Below are positions 1 through 13,087 of a DNA stretch of 64,000 nt, piece by piece. Source of the stretch: Rhabdornis inornatus (lineage: Eukaryota; Chordata; Aves; Passeriformes; Rhabdornithidae); the NCBI GenBank assembly GCA_013397075.1, contig VWZS01009934.1, positions 992,001 through 1,056,000 on the forward strand, read 5' to 3'. Within the stretch, counting starts at the first letter, position 1. Each line of letters starts with the position of its first letter. Under the pieces are notes generated by a model. It made no database searches and was not told where the DNA came from. It saw nothing but the letters and a program-made list of their open reading frames with translations. The translations under genes and the position numbers were made by a program.

Positions 1-2815
1 CTTTAGAAGTCTTCAAATAGTCTAAAACCAATCCTCACTATCTTCTATCACTGTTTCTTTGTTTACTTAAGTACTAGTACTGATAGAGAAAAGAAGAATC
101 CACCTTAAAGTAACGGAGTTCTTCACAAATTGTTTTTAAATAACCTAAAGTCGAAAAAGCCTGTTCACAGAAGCTTATGAAGATGTCACCCTATGATAAC
201 CATGAAATGAATTCATCATTTTCCTCTAGTTTTCCCAGCCAGCTCTCTTTTAGGCACTTGGTGGAAATCTGATTACATTTCAAGACCAACACCATGGTGT
301 GCATGGTCAGTCATGATGAAACAGCTATGGCACAGCTTTAAATGAAAAAAAAAAAAGTTTTAAAATCACAACATAGAAACAGTGCCACGAAGTCACTCCA
401 GTATTACAAAACACAGCAACAGAGGACATATGTTCCGACAGTGATGGTATCACCACTTAAAGATAGATTTTTTCTAAATATAGCTCATGTGTGGTATTAC
501 TGTCAGGCACTACAGAAAAGACAAAGCTAATTTTTTAGAGTATACTTCTGTTTCACTTTCCGAAGCAAAGAACAATCTCCAAATACAGGGAACACATTCT
601 AAAAAATGAAGTCTCATTGCAGTAATCACACTGGCGAATGACTGAAATGCAAGCGTGCTCATATATGGCACATTTCTGTAGGTGCAAGGGGATTCTTTTC
701 TTGATACACTTTCTCAAAAACTTGAGAAGTGCCTTCTTCCCTTATCTCCACCTTTGCCAGAAACCAAAATTTATTCAAGACTTCTGTTACTTGTTGGTGT
801 CAGAGACTGTTTCCCAATGTGATACTACTAGTGTAAAATGAAAGATGAATGGAAGAATTTGGCTTTTTTCAGGAGCCATGTGGTTACAGGGACAGAAACC
901 TGTTAGCTGTAGTGTCGGAGGCACATCCCTCTAGCTCTGCATACACATGGGGGGGATTCCTCAGAATGGTGAGAGCCCAGAGGACAAATCTGTCTATTTG
1001 AACATATTTTTCATCACAGCCTTGCATTCGATAACTGAGAACTAGTTTTAACGTGAGCTGGTGAGTCCAACATCTGTCCAATATCAAAGATATTGGCACA
1101 GCCCTAATGAATTGACATTTACATAGAGACATTTGCCATGGCACAACTTCCAAAAGGCATGCACAAAGATACTTGTCCCCTGGCCTGACACCATCAAATC
1201 TCACTGGCAGACCTAATTAAAACTAAACATGAACTTCTCACTCAGAGTCTACTTTTCCCACGTTCAGTTTGCAAGATGACTGTCAGGTTTCTTAACCCAC
1301 AGACAGATACAACTTGGTTATCACCGCTTGGTTATCACTGCAGCTTTTTAAAATAAAAAGCATCAGTTTGGAGAGAGATTAGCTTTTCTACTAACTTCTC
1401 TTGCTCTGAGTCTTTTAATATGAAAAAAAAAGAAGAGCAAACCAGGATACTAATACTTTTTTAGGAAAGAATAAATAAAATGGTTATCTTATAATACCCC
1501 ATCTTAAACTTCACAGCTTTTGTACAATATTCTGAAAAATACTTAGACCCTAATGCTATGTTATGTAAAATTTTCAGTAACAAAGCCTGTAACTTATTTA
1601 AAACAATAATCCATTTAGTTGCTGGTTTTTTGATTTCTTTGCCTCGGGAAAAAAAGCTATCAAGTGACATTTGCCAATCCATTTCTCACTGCTCCAAATG
1701 TGCCTCAAGACAGTGAGTGTATCTGCAGGATACAGGAAAGGCAGTGGCATCCCTCCTGGTTGATGTTGCCCATTGAGCTGTACACAGATTCTTCATTTAC
1801 AGTGAAGGCAATTAACAGAACACAAAAGATTGCCTTGAATTCTGTAACAGACATGCACAGCTCCTATGAAATGCCCCAGGGGCACGGTTGCAGGCTCTTT
1901 CAAGATTTGAGCTGCAAATTTATCTCAATTCTTGAAAGGATCTGCTGCAGCAAAAAAGCAGGCTCACAATAATTTGACCTTTACAGAAAATGCAGTTCTC
2001 TCCACAGGGCAGAATTCTTTGGTTCCATATTCATGTGCCAAGGATGCTTGGTAACCTCAAAAATGTTAAAATCCGTTAGTCTTACTCTGAAGAGTGAAGA
2101 AATAGTAATCATTTATTTGGGAAAAAAAAACTTAAAACTAAAAATCAGACAACCAACACAAGGCTAGTAAGTGACTCTCCCAAGCCACAGTAAGAATGAC
2201 CATGTTTTATTCATAACTTAGCCTGCTGATGATTAGAGAAACTACTTGATCATTGGAGAATGTTTCCAGGAGAATTACTGCCTTCCCTGTCAACCGCAAC
2301 AGCCACACTTCAGAAAAGAGACAAGCTGCTGTCTCCCCATTATCATCAATATGATTAGGTTTCCAGCACAGCTAAATAATTGCTTGAAAGTCCTTTGCAG
2401 CACAGAAATGATCTTCTATCCAGTTAAGATAGCATGGCTGGCCTTATTAAACTGGAAAATGTAGCTGCATTAAAAGAAAATTGACCACTCTCTAGACAGC
2501 TTCTAAAATCCTCCCTCACCACCTCATCCATTCAATATTTTCCTCAAGGATAGCATTGTTTAATCCACATGAAAGTTGATGTGCAACATCTTTGAATCTA
2601 TAGGGTAAGTTATGTTATGGTTACAATCTATATTTATGCTTATTTCATGAATCACCTTTCCTCATTTTGACACGATTGATTCCACAAAATTCTTGTCCCA
2701 AAAATACAAGAAAAATAAATCAGGGAGTCCATGCAGATCCAAGTACTATGCCACAGGAGATCCAAGTACTATGCCACAGGAGACATATGGCCAATGAGAG
2801 AACCAAAGTACATAC
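1..2815 (-). other. EPB41L3: EPB41L3 intron (5' part; continues beyond window)
   Basis: Non-coding and AT-rich. I translated it looking for the next FERM exon (DSEGVEIMLGVCASG) and did not find it. Apart from the 23-nt tandem duplication near the exon and short A-runs (around 345 and 1421), no repeat family, RNA gene or coding signal was recognised. Confidence 0.8.
2735..2780. repeat. 23-nt perfect tandem duplication
   Basis: The unit AGATCCAAGTACTATGCCAC plus AGG occurs twice in a row without a mismatch (2735-2757 and 2758-2780). It lies in the intron just past the last exon's donor. Perfect identity suggests a recent duplication, or an assembly or read artefact. Confidence 0.95.
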
Positions 2816-2903
2816 CTTGGCATGATGGAGATCTACTCCATACATTGATAGTTTTTTGGCATTCTCCAGGAAATGCATCTCAGCTTCTGCAGGTGTCATT
2901 CCC
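2816..2903 (-). CDS. EPB41L3: EPB41L3 coding exon: end of FERM lobe F2; last exon in window
   Basis: This 88 nt exon completes Arg283 and encodes residues 284-312: [19 protein letters not shown] then [30 protein letters not shown] is a diagnostic FERM F2 motif. The acceptor is TTTTCCACAG|GGG and the donor GCCAAG|GTATGT; the exon ends in phase 0. Everything after this point, including FERM lobe F3 and the spectrin-actin-binding part, lies outside the window to the left. An exact 23-nt tandem duplication (2735-2780) sits 36 nt past the donor, inside the following intron. Confidence 0.98.
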
Positions 2904-3207
2904 CTGTGGAAAAGTAACCAGTTCTAGCATAAATGTTAAGGAAACAGAATCCAAAAGAAAATCCAGCAGCTGGAAAATATTTTCAGCTTGTCAGAACTAT
3001 AGCCATACCCCTTAGGTAGCTGGGTAGCCAAAGGTCTAGTGCAGACCCTGTTAGCTCACATGCTGCAAAGCTTTTCTCTATCCAAAGACACACAGAGGAG
3101 TCTTGCCGGGAAAACACTGAGTGCACCACTGCCGAATTTAACAACTCCTGATGCACTAAGATGGGACCTGAAGCAGGCTAGAGCTCACACTGACGCCCTC
3201 TACTTAC
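2904..3207 (-). other. EPB41L3: EPB41L3 intron, 304 nt
   Basis: The shortest intron of the set, between the 219-nt and 88-nt FERM exons. Its donor is GTAAGTAG and its acceptor TTTTCCACAG. Nothing else was recognised in it. Confidence 0.9.
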
Positions 3208-3426
3208 CTGTGGCTCTTGTGCAGCTCGATCACTTTGTCCTCCAGCTCTTTAGTGTGGTTTGGCGCAAAGCGGAATTCGCTGATGTAGTCGCTGCCGTAC
3301 TCGTCCGGGTCGTAGTCGCCGAGCTCCGACTGCACGGTGTAGGAGCCCAGCAGGGCCAGCGTGACGAACGAGCAGGGCAGCCGACCCGAAACGATGTCAT
3401 CTCTCAGCTGCAAGCAGAGGTAGTAC
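3208..3426 (-). CDS. EPB41L3: EPB41L3 coding exon: FERM lobe F2 helices
   Basis: The longest FERM exon here (219 nt) encodes residues 210-283. It opens RYYLCLQLRDDIVSGRLPC, continues SFVTLALLGSYTVQSELGDY and DPDEYGSDYISEFRFAPNH, and ends TKELEDKVIELHKSHR. This is the helical F2 bundle, nearly identical to 4.1 proteins throughout vertebrates. The acceptor is TCCCTTGCAG|GTA and the donor CCACAG|GTAAGT, a near-ideal donor. Tyr in DPDEYGSDY replaces the Cys I recall in human. The exon is GC-richer than the flanking introns, as expected of coding sequence. It is separated from the next exon by only 304 nt. Confidence 0.98.
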
Positions 3427-4957
3427 CTGCAAGGGAGCACCAAAGCAGCTCAGACAGGGCTCCTCCACCGCTGCCCCCAAAGAAGCACTGCCCGAGCACT
3501 GGAAAGAGGCCTCGGTTTCAATAGGAATTTGCAGACAGCCAAGCCCAGAGATTTTTAGCCATTTACAAGGACAATAATAATTTTGTAAAAACAACCCCAA
3601 AGTCCCCAAAACACCAAGCTCTTGCTTAATTTATCAGTAGGAACACCTAATTTATCTTTATACAGCAGCATGGAGATCTCTTAATAAAATAGGTTTTTAC
3701 TTTTTTAGTGACCTAGATGAAGCAATACCCATTAAACATACCATATTTCTATCATAAATCACTTACATATAAAACTACCTGATCATTCTTTAAGGAGAAA
3801 AAAATAATTAAAACTCTCTTATACTGTTCATTTAAGAACAGCTGACCTCCATGTCATTCAAAAAACATAAAGCTGTCTCTTTAGCAACATGTGCTTTCTC
3901 AAAAATACATTTAAACAGTAAATGCTCTTAAAACCACAGAAATATACAGTGCAAGGTTTCATCAGAGAGATGAAAACAGAAAAAAAAAAAAAAAAGAGCA
4001 TTGGTTTGGTGGCAAAGGCAGAGCTCCCAAGGGAAATTTAAGAGTCTGAAGAAGAATAAAGCAATTATTTCCTATGGAAGTCCTCTGTTCAATTGTGAAC
4101 TCTTGGCACACTGTCTTTCTGCACAGTACCTACCACAGGGGACCCTGATTTAGGCCAAAAGGCTTCATGCTACCGTTAAAGCAACAAGTAGTCCATAAAG
4201 CCCTGAAGGTTAAAAATATTCAAAGGTTGCAAAATGTTGCAACAGGCTGGGGAACAGTTTGCTGATGGCACAAAAACTCATTACAGATCATAGGTTCTGT
4301 GCCTCCTTCCAAGGAGGAAATCAGGTGAGGTTTTGCTTTTTTGTTGTGGTTGCAATGTGAATACAAAACCAAAGAGCAGAGGTGTAGAGTGCAGAGCTGA
4401 GTGAATTGGAGAGCAGGGAGCAGCTATTAATTACCACCATATTCTCTATTCCATGCACATTGATTGCTTACTTTGTCAAATGATACACAAAATTTGCATG
4501 CATGCTTGTTCTCATCTATCCTGGTTTCAGCTGGGAAAGAGTTCATTTTTCCCTAAGCAGCTGGTACAGTGCTTGCTCTGTTTTGGATTCAGTATGGTCA
4601 TGAAACCATAACATTATCTCACTTATTTTCTTTCATAGTCATGATTTTGCTTACAGTAATAACTGGCAAAAATGGGCATCAGGCATCTTTGTGAATATTA
4701 AAATCAACTCTAAGGAATATACATATTGAAAAAGCTGGGGTTTAGGCTTAAACTACACAAAATACTTCATAACACGGAGGACAGACACTGTACACACTGT
4801 CTTTTCTGTCAAAGTATTGCATATTTTCCATAAGCTCGTATGAAAAAGAAAGACAATTGGAATATAAAACATTCATTTTCTTGTATAATTAGAGTTTAAG
4901 TTCTACCAGGAACAGCTTTTAAGCCACTTCTAAAAAGGTATTTAATGTTTAAAACAC
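3427..4957 (-). other. EPB41L3: EPB41L3 intron, 1531 nt
   Basis: AT-rich intron with an A-run at about 3980-3995. No recognisable repeat or additional exon was seen. Confidence 0.85.
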
Positions 4958-5033
4958 CTGGTAATGTCTTCAGATAGCTGGGCAGGGTCTGGAGGGTAGA
5001 ATTTCACATTAAATGCAAACTGCCAAGCACCAC
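4958..5033 (-). CDS. EPB41L3: EPB41L3 coding exon: start of FERM lobe F2
   Basis: This 76 nt exon completes Ser185 and encodes GAWQFAFNVKFYPPDPAQL then SEDIT, ending with two bases of Arg210. FNVKFYPPDPAQLSEDITR is the strand and turn that lead into the alpha-helical (acyl-CoA-binding-protein-like) F2 lobe of FERM proteins. The acceptor is CTTTTCCAG|GTG and the donor ACCAG|GTGTTT. Entry is phase 1 and exit phase 2, matching the neighbours on both sides. WQFAF replaces WHFSF of the human sequence as I remember it; both are seen among 4.1 paralogues. Confidence 0.97.
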
Positions 5034-7760
5034 CTGGAAAAGAACATAGATTGACTGAAAGTACACTGCAAATGCAAACAGAGATGCTCATGCTATTCAA
5101 TCACCAGCAGACTTAAAAATATCCCAGACAAGCAATTAAATAAGAACAGGTTTTAGAATATTTTTCCCACATCGTACTGAAGATACTCTATTAGATCAGA
5201 TTTTACAGCTCTTTTCTTATTTAGTAGGATTTCCACTGAAGTGAGGACTCTGAGTGAGCAGTAATTTATTACTAATACTAAAAAAAGCCCTCAGCCTGAG
5301 AACAAGGTTAATTGAAAGTAAGCCCCACACAGTCTGTACAAGCTTTAAAAACCAATAACCCAAAACACAGAGGCACTAGAAACACCACAAGCCAGAGCAC
5401 GAATGGGCTCTGGAGCAGGGTGATTGCTGAGGTCTAGCTGCCCAAATCAGCATCCTCTCAGAGTGCTGCCTCAGCACACAGCTCCTTTCTTCAGCAGACA
5501 TAAATTATTGTGCAGACAAAACTGCAAGGACAAACAGAGAGTATGACTGCAAAAGTACATAGCACTGGAGAAATCTTATTTACTTATTTCACTAAATTTA
5601 GTTGACCCACGGAATGGATACTGGTTTGTATCTCCTGAGTTAGCAAAATTATTTCTGGAGTGTTAGCTTTAAATGTTGTAAAAAAAGTAATATCAAGATT
5701 TAAAAATAGAGTTGAACATGGTATGTAAATATAGAAGGTATTCTGAAAGAAAGGGTTAGGTTACACTAGCGCATGACCTGAACACAAATGAAAAGCAATA
5801 ACAAAACCCCAAACTACACTGTTCTAACAAGCAACAAGGAAATTTTATCCCTTGGGAGGCCCCATCCACTTTGGTCATCCACACATCTAATCTCAAATGT
5901 TCAAGGCCAGGTTGGATGGGGCTTTGAGCAACCTGGGTTAGTGGGAGGTGTTCCTGCCCACGGCAGGGGTTGAAATTAGGTGATCTTTAAGGTCCCATGC
6001 AATCCAGATGATTCAATGATTCTGTGAATGTGCAAGAAGAGTTTTGATGTTCACCATCAGGACTTCAGTTCTTGGCAAGACTTTTGGAGTCCTTGATTGT
6101 AGGAACTTTTCCATTTTCTTGGGCCATAAAAGACAGTAAAAGGACGATTTGGCTGCCAGCAAGGATGGGACATGGTCCCACCAGGGAGTAGACCAGCCCC
6201 AAACTGGGAATGCAGCCAGAGGTGACACTTGGTTCCACAAGAGATGGAAGGGATCATGGCCTGTAAACTTATTCCTTGGCACAAAAAAATTAATCAAACC
6301 TATGATAAAGCCTATCATAATAGCACAGATGGTTAAGATAGACAAGTAAGCAGTCTTCACCCCGTATTTACAGGCTGGAATAAAACCTAACAGTGTACAA
6401 GTTAGTGGGTTATAGCTAACAGGGTGTGAAGCAAGGGCCTTTCTCAGCCGCTGGGATGGAGTCCCAGCAGTGTGGTCTGCGTGCTGTACAACTCAACCAG
6501 CTTTTAGCACGACTATATATATGTCTTGGAAAGCATTATGGGTAACAGCACTACTTTTCAACTGTTGGCCCATTCCAAACTTCTGGGATGAATTGTACAG
6601 AGACAATTATTAGTCATTTTCTGCAAATACAACTGTTCACTGCCTCAAGTCCAGGATGAGACTCTTCTGCCCTGGTTAATCTCCTGCTTCCTGTTGTGAA
6701 GTCACAACCCTTCATTGTCTGTTTCATGGCCTGGGTACATATTAAATGCATTTCCAATATGTGGTGGGGAGCTGAACTGCTTTACTTGCATTGACCATCT
6801 ATGTAACCTGACTCATCATGGTCTAAAGCAGATCCTTTCCAGATCCATCCCTTCATAAGATTTTAAAAAGTTCATTACTTTGTATTGCAGATCACTTAGT
6901 TGTAATGAAAATAATAGTGGAGGAAAGGGGAAGTTGCTCACAGCAAGTGGGGAAATTCTCCCACCAGCGTAAATTAACCCTTTGAATCTTGGAGAGGAAT
7001 GGGATTATTTGCCAGGCCTGGCCCAACAAATGTGAACTACCAGATACATTTGTTTGTGAAAGCACTAGTGCTAGAAGAGGTCATTTACAAAATATGCAAA
7101 GAAAAAAAATTTACTGAGGCTTTTCTGCCCACAGAAGTCATATTCATAAACATTTTGTCAATTTTTAAAAGTGAGGGGAAGTAAAAAAATGCAACTCAAG
7201 TTTTGAGCCCAGCAGTCTCAAAAAGGTTTTCCTTTGAGAAGTTTTTGAATTTCTAATGTAGCAGATGCCTAGTTATAACAATTGAGTTTTCAAAAGATTC
7301 ATGTGAATCAGAAAATTGACTGAATGGTCATTTTAGGAGCAAAGATTAGCCTTCTGAAATGCAAAAAAGAAAAGTATTTTAGATAGACTACTATCTTTGT
7401 ATCAGTGAATTATTTCATTATGGGGCATGAGCAGTGTTTCTGGATATGATATAAATATCAGTAATGCAAGAAATAATTCATATACGTGGCCTAGTCCCTA
7501 AGGTTACATTGCTTAATGTCAAACTTCAGGATTTTGCATCTCTGCAAATGTCAAGTTGTTTTCAGCGATGCAAGTTCATGTGTTACGAGCGTCAGTAATG
7601 CCTCACCATCACCATAGGGTAAAAAATCTAAAGGATTTAAAAATCTAAAGGTGGATGATTCCTTTGCTAAAGACTTGGGACAGGATACAAAAGATGACTG
7701 TGAAATATGCTTTGTCCCCATGGTGGGACATGTAGAAGGGGACAGTGATAACAAACTTAC
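5034..7760 (-). other. EPB41L3: EPB41L3 intron, 2727 nt, with one CR1 tail
   Basis: It contains the CR1 3' end at 5897-6036 and an unexplained 159-codon open frame on the minus strand (6016-6492). The rest is ordinary intron sequence. Confidence 0.85.
5897..6036 (+). mobile_element. CR1 LINE, truncated 3' end
   Basis: The stretch TTCAAGGCCAGGTTGGATGG through GGTGTTCCTGCCCACGGCAG to the end GATTCTGTGA matches the 3' end of avian CR1, including the terminal ATTCTGTG-type octamer. It is 5'-truncated, as most CR1 copies are, and lies in the opposite direction to EPB41L3. Confidence 0.9.
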
Positions 7761-7803
7761 TTCGAATCTGCTTCTTGATTTCCTTGGCAGGGTCCAACCA
7801 ATT
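7761..7803 (-). CDS. EPB41L3: EPB41L3 coding exon: F1-F2 junction (43 nt)
   Basis: A short 43 nt exon encodes NWLDPAKEIKKQIR (residues 171-184) plus the first base of codon 185. NWLDPAKEIKKQ is a signature of 4.1-type FERM domains at the end of lobe F1. The acceptor is TCTTTGCAG|AAT and the donor CGAA|GTAAG, which leaves phase 1. The remaining two bases of the serine codon come from the next exon. The position has I where I recall V in human 4.1B (KKQIR versus KKQVR), a conservative change. It was found by translation and splice sites together, since it is too short to show up as an open frame. Confidence 0.97.
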
Positions 7804-10042
7804 CTGCAAAGAAAATGTTTCCTTTTTTCAATTTGAATTAGAAAACACAATAAACATTATTTTTAAAACAGTGATATGAGTCAAAGCTAGAACATGTGAA
7901 TATCTGCCATCCCTTTCTCCTTGGAGCAGCAGTAGGCAGGGCTAACAATAATTTTCAAGATGTGGCCTTGGGTAAAACAGGATTTTTATTAATCTTCATA
8001 GACTTTGAGAGCCTGAATGATTTGAAATAAAAAAATAAAGGAATTGGTAAAATGAACCCACAGAGATCTTTTTGCAGAGTATCTTCCAGGAAAACAATCT
8101 CTACAAGCTTGTTATAAAGAGGTGTTTTTGATCGATTTTTTTTTTCTCCAATCCTGGAAAGGCTGAAAAGACTTGTTAGAGAATAAGCAAGTGCAGAGTA
8201 GGAAACTACCCTGTTTGCAATGCAGCATGGGCATGCAGGGCTCCCTAGGGAAAACCACAGGCAGAACCACTGCACCTCTGCCCCCACCCACACCATGCAG
8301 AGCCTAGTGACTGTGCAAGACAAAACCCCTGCTGAGGTGGTGGAGAACTATCCTAGTGATGTGTTAGTACTCCATGGATGCCAAGGAGCAGATGAAATTC
8401 CTCTGGAGGAGGCACACAGCAGCTTGGAGTCTCAGTGCCTCTGCTGTCTTGACCTCTAAGAGAATCAAATTAATATTTAAAATGCGTCACAGCCCAGAAC
8501 AAGAAGTTCACTTTCCCCGGGAAAGTTCCACTTTCTCCACAGAAAGATAAACAAATGTATCAGAGAGACAATAAAACACTAAAGAGATATCAAACAAGCA
8601 GAACACAACAATCCCTCCTCAACAAAAACAACCAGTTTGCAGCTGTCCAAACCTTCTTTGTGGTGCAAAACATGAGCCTGAAGATCTCCAGCTATTGCTG
8701 AGCACAAAAGCACACTATGCACCAAGAAATTAAAGATTTGTTAGGATTTCTGTTTACAAAGATGACATGGGATACGAGCACATATGTTGTCTGGCTGGAA
8801 GTTATGGGCCAGAGGATGCAGGTGAATTGGTAAGTACTTTGACATTAAAAATATGCATGTTATTGATCAATAAAAGTGGTGGAAGGCAGCTGTTCTTTTA
8901 ACTGTTTAGCTCTGTAAAGTAACTGGTAACCCATAAATGTTTAGTGCTTCTAAATCTTGTATTAATAATGAATCCATGCTTCTCTTTCCCGTAGGAAAGC
9001 ATACCTATCTGAAAATGCACTTAGACTTCTACCTAGCTTTTCTCAAAACTAAGCATATGCTAAAGCATTATCTTGCACTAGCATGGACCAAGTGTCTGCT
9101 TAAGTGATTTTCTGAATTAGAAACAAAGAAGTCTGTAAAGAAAGGGGAAAAAAGAAACAAAAAGACTGATTTCTTTCATATCATATATATTTGAAACAAA
9201 AGGAACCCTAAAAAACTGTTGTTCCCACAAGACATAAGCAGCTAAAAAAGTAGTAGTAGCTTCAGCTCCATCAGGGAAGACCTTTCAGGCCACACAAAGC
9301 ACAAAATGCCTTCAGCTGGTGAGCTCTGCTGAGCTACTGTGCATATTGCTAAGAAGATTTGTACTGGCTTCTGTCAAAATATTTATCTTAAAATGCCAAA
9401 ATAATATTTTAAATTATCCTTTGATACTATCACCGTACCATGTCCCAAACAATGTATGTTTGGGACATACCACCTGCACATTAGATCATCTTCAACACTT
9501 GTAATACACAGCTTGTTTCATACTGAAGTTGGAATGCAGGACAGAAGAATGTGATTCACTATTGCTACCAATTGCTTCTAAAGACTAATATCTTTAGTCA
9601 AATCAAAAATAACACTAAGATAAAGTCAAGGCTTAGAGCCTTCCCTTATCTTAGCAGTTAGCAGGAACAGTCAGTCACCTCCTGCCTATCTGTGTCCCAA
9701 CCACTATTATTAATCCATATTTTAGTATTATATGTTTTGCAGTGTATCTGTGAGTGTAAATCTTTCATCTATGACACTAAAGGAATAAATCATACCGAAA
9801 GAGCACCAGCTATATGATTACAATCTTTCATGTCATGAATAGCAAAAAGAGAGGGAACCCAGGGAAACACAGGAGATGCTCTTGAGAAGTAGAGTCACAA
9901 AAAACAATTGCTCAAACTGTATCTATGGAACTTGGCAAGGAAGATAAAACCAAACTTCTGGATTGTTTGCATCTGTCTGAAGAGTGTCTCAGGGAGTTCT
10001 GATGTTCACATGCCAAAGGCCACCTGCAGTTTTGTGGGTTAC
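7804..10042 (-). other. EPB41L3: EPB41L3 intron, 2239 nt
   Basis: No repeat family, RNA gene or further exon was recognised. The ends are GTAACC and TTTGCAG. Confidence 0.85.
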
Positions 10043-10147
10043 CTTTTGGTTTTCTGTGTCTCTGTATGTTAGCCCAAAGTAGTCTTTTTCCAAAAGATTC
10101 AGATGCTCGCACACTTTGTCGAATAGCACTTGACCTCTGGAACGTTT
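10043..10147 (-). CDS. EPB41L3: EPB41L3 coding exon: FERM lobe F1 core
   Basis: This 105 nt, 35-codon exon (residues 136-170) encodes KRSR followed by GQVLFDKVCEHLNLLEKDY and FGLTYRDTENQK. It is the ubiquitin-like core of FERM F1: the helix VLFDKVCEHLNL and the strand YFGLTYRD are family hallmarks. The acceptor is TTCCCACAG|AAA and the donor CAAAAG|GTAACC; both ends are phase 0. It lies 17.2 kb downstream of the previous exon and 2.2 kb upstream of the next. In 4.1R and its paralogues the F1 lobe contacts cytoplasmic tails of membrane proteins; that role is known from the family and not visible here. No frame disruption or unusual residue is seen. Confidence 0.98.
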
Positions 10148-13087
10148 CTGTGGGAAATGAACAGAAAAAAACCAAAAAAGATGATTAAGTTTGCAAAATA
10201 AAGCATTAGAAAAACACCTTTTCTGTCAGACCAGTAACCTCAAAATTATTCAAATAAATGCATCCATCTTTCCAACCTATTGACCTGGAGCTTCATAAGA
10301 ATCTGCTGAATGGGGCAAGACCTCTTTTTATAAAACCTCCAGTCCTCTTACAGAGTAAAAAATTAGTCACCCATGTCATGTTTCAACTTCCAATATGAAA
10401 ATCTCTTCTGTCTTTCAGAAACTTTTAAGAGCATGATGAAGTCGTACCTCTGCAAACTAAAACAATTTTTTGTGTGCAAGTAGCAACAAAGAGCAGTACA
10501 AATTATTCCTGGTCAGAGCTGTGACTAGAGGGGCAATCCACTGGAGGAAAAACCAAACACGGACCTACTTCTTGCTTTGCTAACAGTGTGGACTGATTTC
10601 AAGACCTGTTTTGGCCTAATAAACAGGGAAATGTGATTACACCATCTACGGAAATAATGGAAAGAGCCTAGTATCTAACTGGGAATGCAGCTGGGCAAAA
10701 AAAACAGTGCCCCACTAACCTTCTTTATTACTGGCATGTCAGATGAGAAGACCTCTTACTGTCAACATCCAGAGCCTTTAGCAGAAGCTTCGTAGTATCT
10801 ATCATACTGGACAGTAAAAATTCAGGTCATCCTGTTTCTCTGCATTGAATGTGAAATTGAGAAAATCTCCAGAAAACCAAACAGACAGAAACATCCTCTT
10901 TGTAACCTACACATGCCAACTTTGATATGTATTAACTATGATAAACAATTCAAAATTATTTGGGCCATATTCATCACTGTGTTTCATCAGTGCGTGCTTC
11001 CCTAAGTGCAACTCAGCTAAAGGAAAAAAGCCTTCCCATTTTATTCTGACCACACACATACATAAATATTTCAGTTGACGTCAGTGCAGCATTTTCTTTA
11101 TCTGTAGCATACATATGACTAGAAGCAGACTGGAAATACACTACTTGCTTCAAAGGCAATGCAGGCAGTTGACAAAAAAGAGGAGAGAATGCCACCTCCA
11201 AATTTACGTGCCTCTGCCGACAGAGCTGCGCCTGGACTGCACTGCCAGCCCAGCAGCTTGGCTGGGAGAGGGCAGCTCAAAATCCAAGCAGACACAGCTA
11301 TGCCAACAAACCCATGGAGCCCAACGCTGGCCTCAAACTATTTTAGAAGTTGTAAGCAAGCCAAGGGAAAAAAAGGAAAGAACTGAGGGCTGCTGCCTAA
11401 CACCCAGTGAAAACATTGCAAGAGATGATGGAGGAAGTTGTGCAGCATAATCTAATTTGTGTTAAGTTTGGTTTTTGTACTGGCATTCAAATGGTATATT
11501 GAAAAGGACACTGGAAAACATCCTTTACATTTTTATCAATGGAGAAACTGAAGCATGGCCTAAAAAATGTTTTCCAGCTGAGGGAAAAAAAAAAAACAGG
11601 CCCAGAAGTGCATTACAAGTGTATTCCTGTAACTTCATTTACTGTGCCTTCCAGCATTATTTAAGCAAACAGCTCTAGGGCCTTGTTCTGCGTGTCACAT
11701 GCTTTCCACCCTGTAAGCAGGACGCATAAATATGCCCCAGCTCCTTTATAATGTCAAACAAATGTTTAGTTAATTCTCCACTCCCCCAAGTTGAAAGTAG
11801 GTAACAAGAGGTTGGTGGTTTTATACTTGCTGCTCTCTGTAGAGGAAGAGGCAGATAACAAAGATCTTAATACTGGTGTGTAGAGAGGAAACAACTCAGA
11901 AACTTCAAGCCAAAATGGTAACATTTCTGCTATAAGCAAGCAGTGTTGCATTTTGCCAAATTTCCTGCTCTTCTACTTCTTAACAAACTAAGTAGTTGCA
12001 CCAAATAGAGAAAAACAAGCAGGTTAGCTCTAGAGGAGAGCAGCTTTGAAAAACACTATGTCTGTGCCAGTGCACCATTTACATGTATTCTAATTGTGGC
12101 ACTTCAGTGCTCTCTTAATTTTAAGAGTCACTTAAGGCCAACAGAGGAGTCATTTTATGTGGCCAATCCATGTAGCTACACAGATGTCTTTTTTGAGAAG
12201 CAGTAGCTAGCAGCTGCAAGATATGGTGTTTTAACAGGGAATTACAGGAAACAGTTGTGCAGAACTGTGCTGTAATAAAAACCAAACACCCAGAAAACCC
12301 CCAGTGCTCAGTATTTCTTATTTGGCTACACACTGCATGCAAGTGAGAGTATCTATGGCAATCTGGAACAATTTTCATGGCAATGTAATGTCCTCTTCCT
12401 CCTCCTGTATGAAGATGCCCAAGTGATACTTAGTCATTTTCCACAAAATTCTTGCTGCATTGGGATATGGGAAAACCCTGCTGGTGGTGCAAGATGACAT
12501 GAGAAATACAAGATGTAACAGACAGCCCCTCCTGGCAAGGGTCTTCTCTTCACTATCACAAGGTAAGAACTGGTGATGGTTGAGGGAAAGACCGTTTCTC
12601 CTCCTACAGAAACGTCCATTAGTGTCCAAACAGATGAGCCTCATGTTGTAGCCTCACCACTGCCCCTGAATGCCTGTTCTCAGGTCAGAGATGACCTGTG
12701 GGAGAAGGATTTAGAAGACTCTGGTCATCTGGGGAGTTGGGGCTGCCTAGAAACGGAGTCACCCCTGCTGTTCTCCTAATGCAAGAGAAATCCTCATGCC
12801 CCTGCATATAGGCAGCAGTGCCACCTTGTACCCATGTGCTGTGAGCAGGCACACATTTTCTAAAGTGTCATTGCACAGAAACATAGTGAAGGGAAGCTAC
12901 TGCGTAAATTCATGTGAAATTAAGAGGTTCAATTAGAAATATATAATTAAAGCAATTGAACAGACCTCTTTTGTCCTTGTTAATTGTTTTTATTTTACTG
13001 CATACCCAAATAACCATGCCATGAAAGGAAAGGATATCATTGCTTTGGCAGGGAGAGAATGGGAGGAGGAGAGAAAGGTCAACTTAC

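Noticed and set aside
3039..3524. 161-codon plus-strand frame over the 219-nt EPB41L3 exon
   Set aside because: It is the antisense shadow of the FERM exon; the sense strand gives an excellent 4.1 protein match with correct splice sites.
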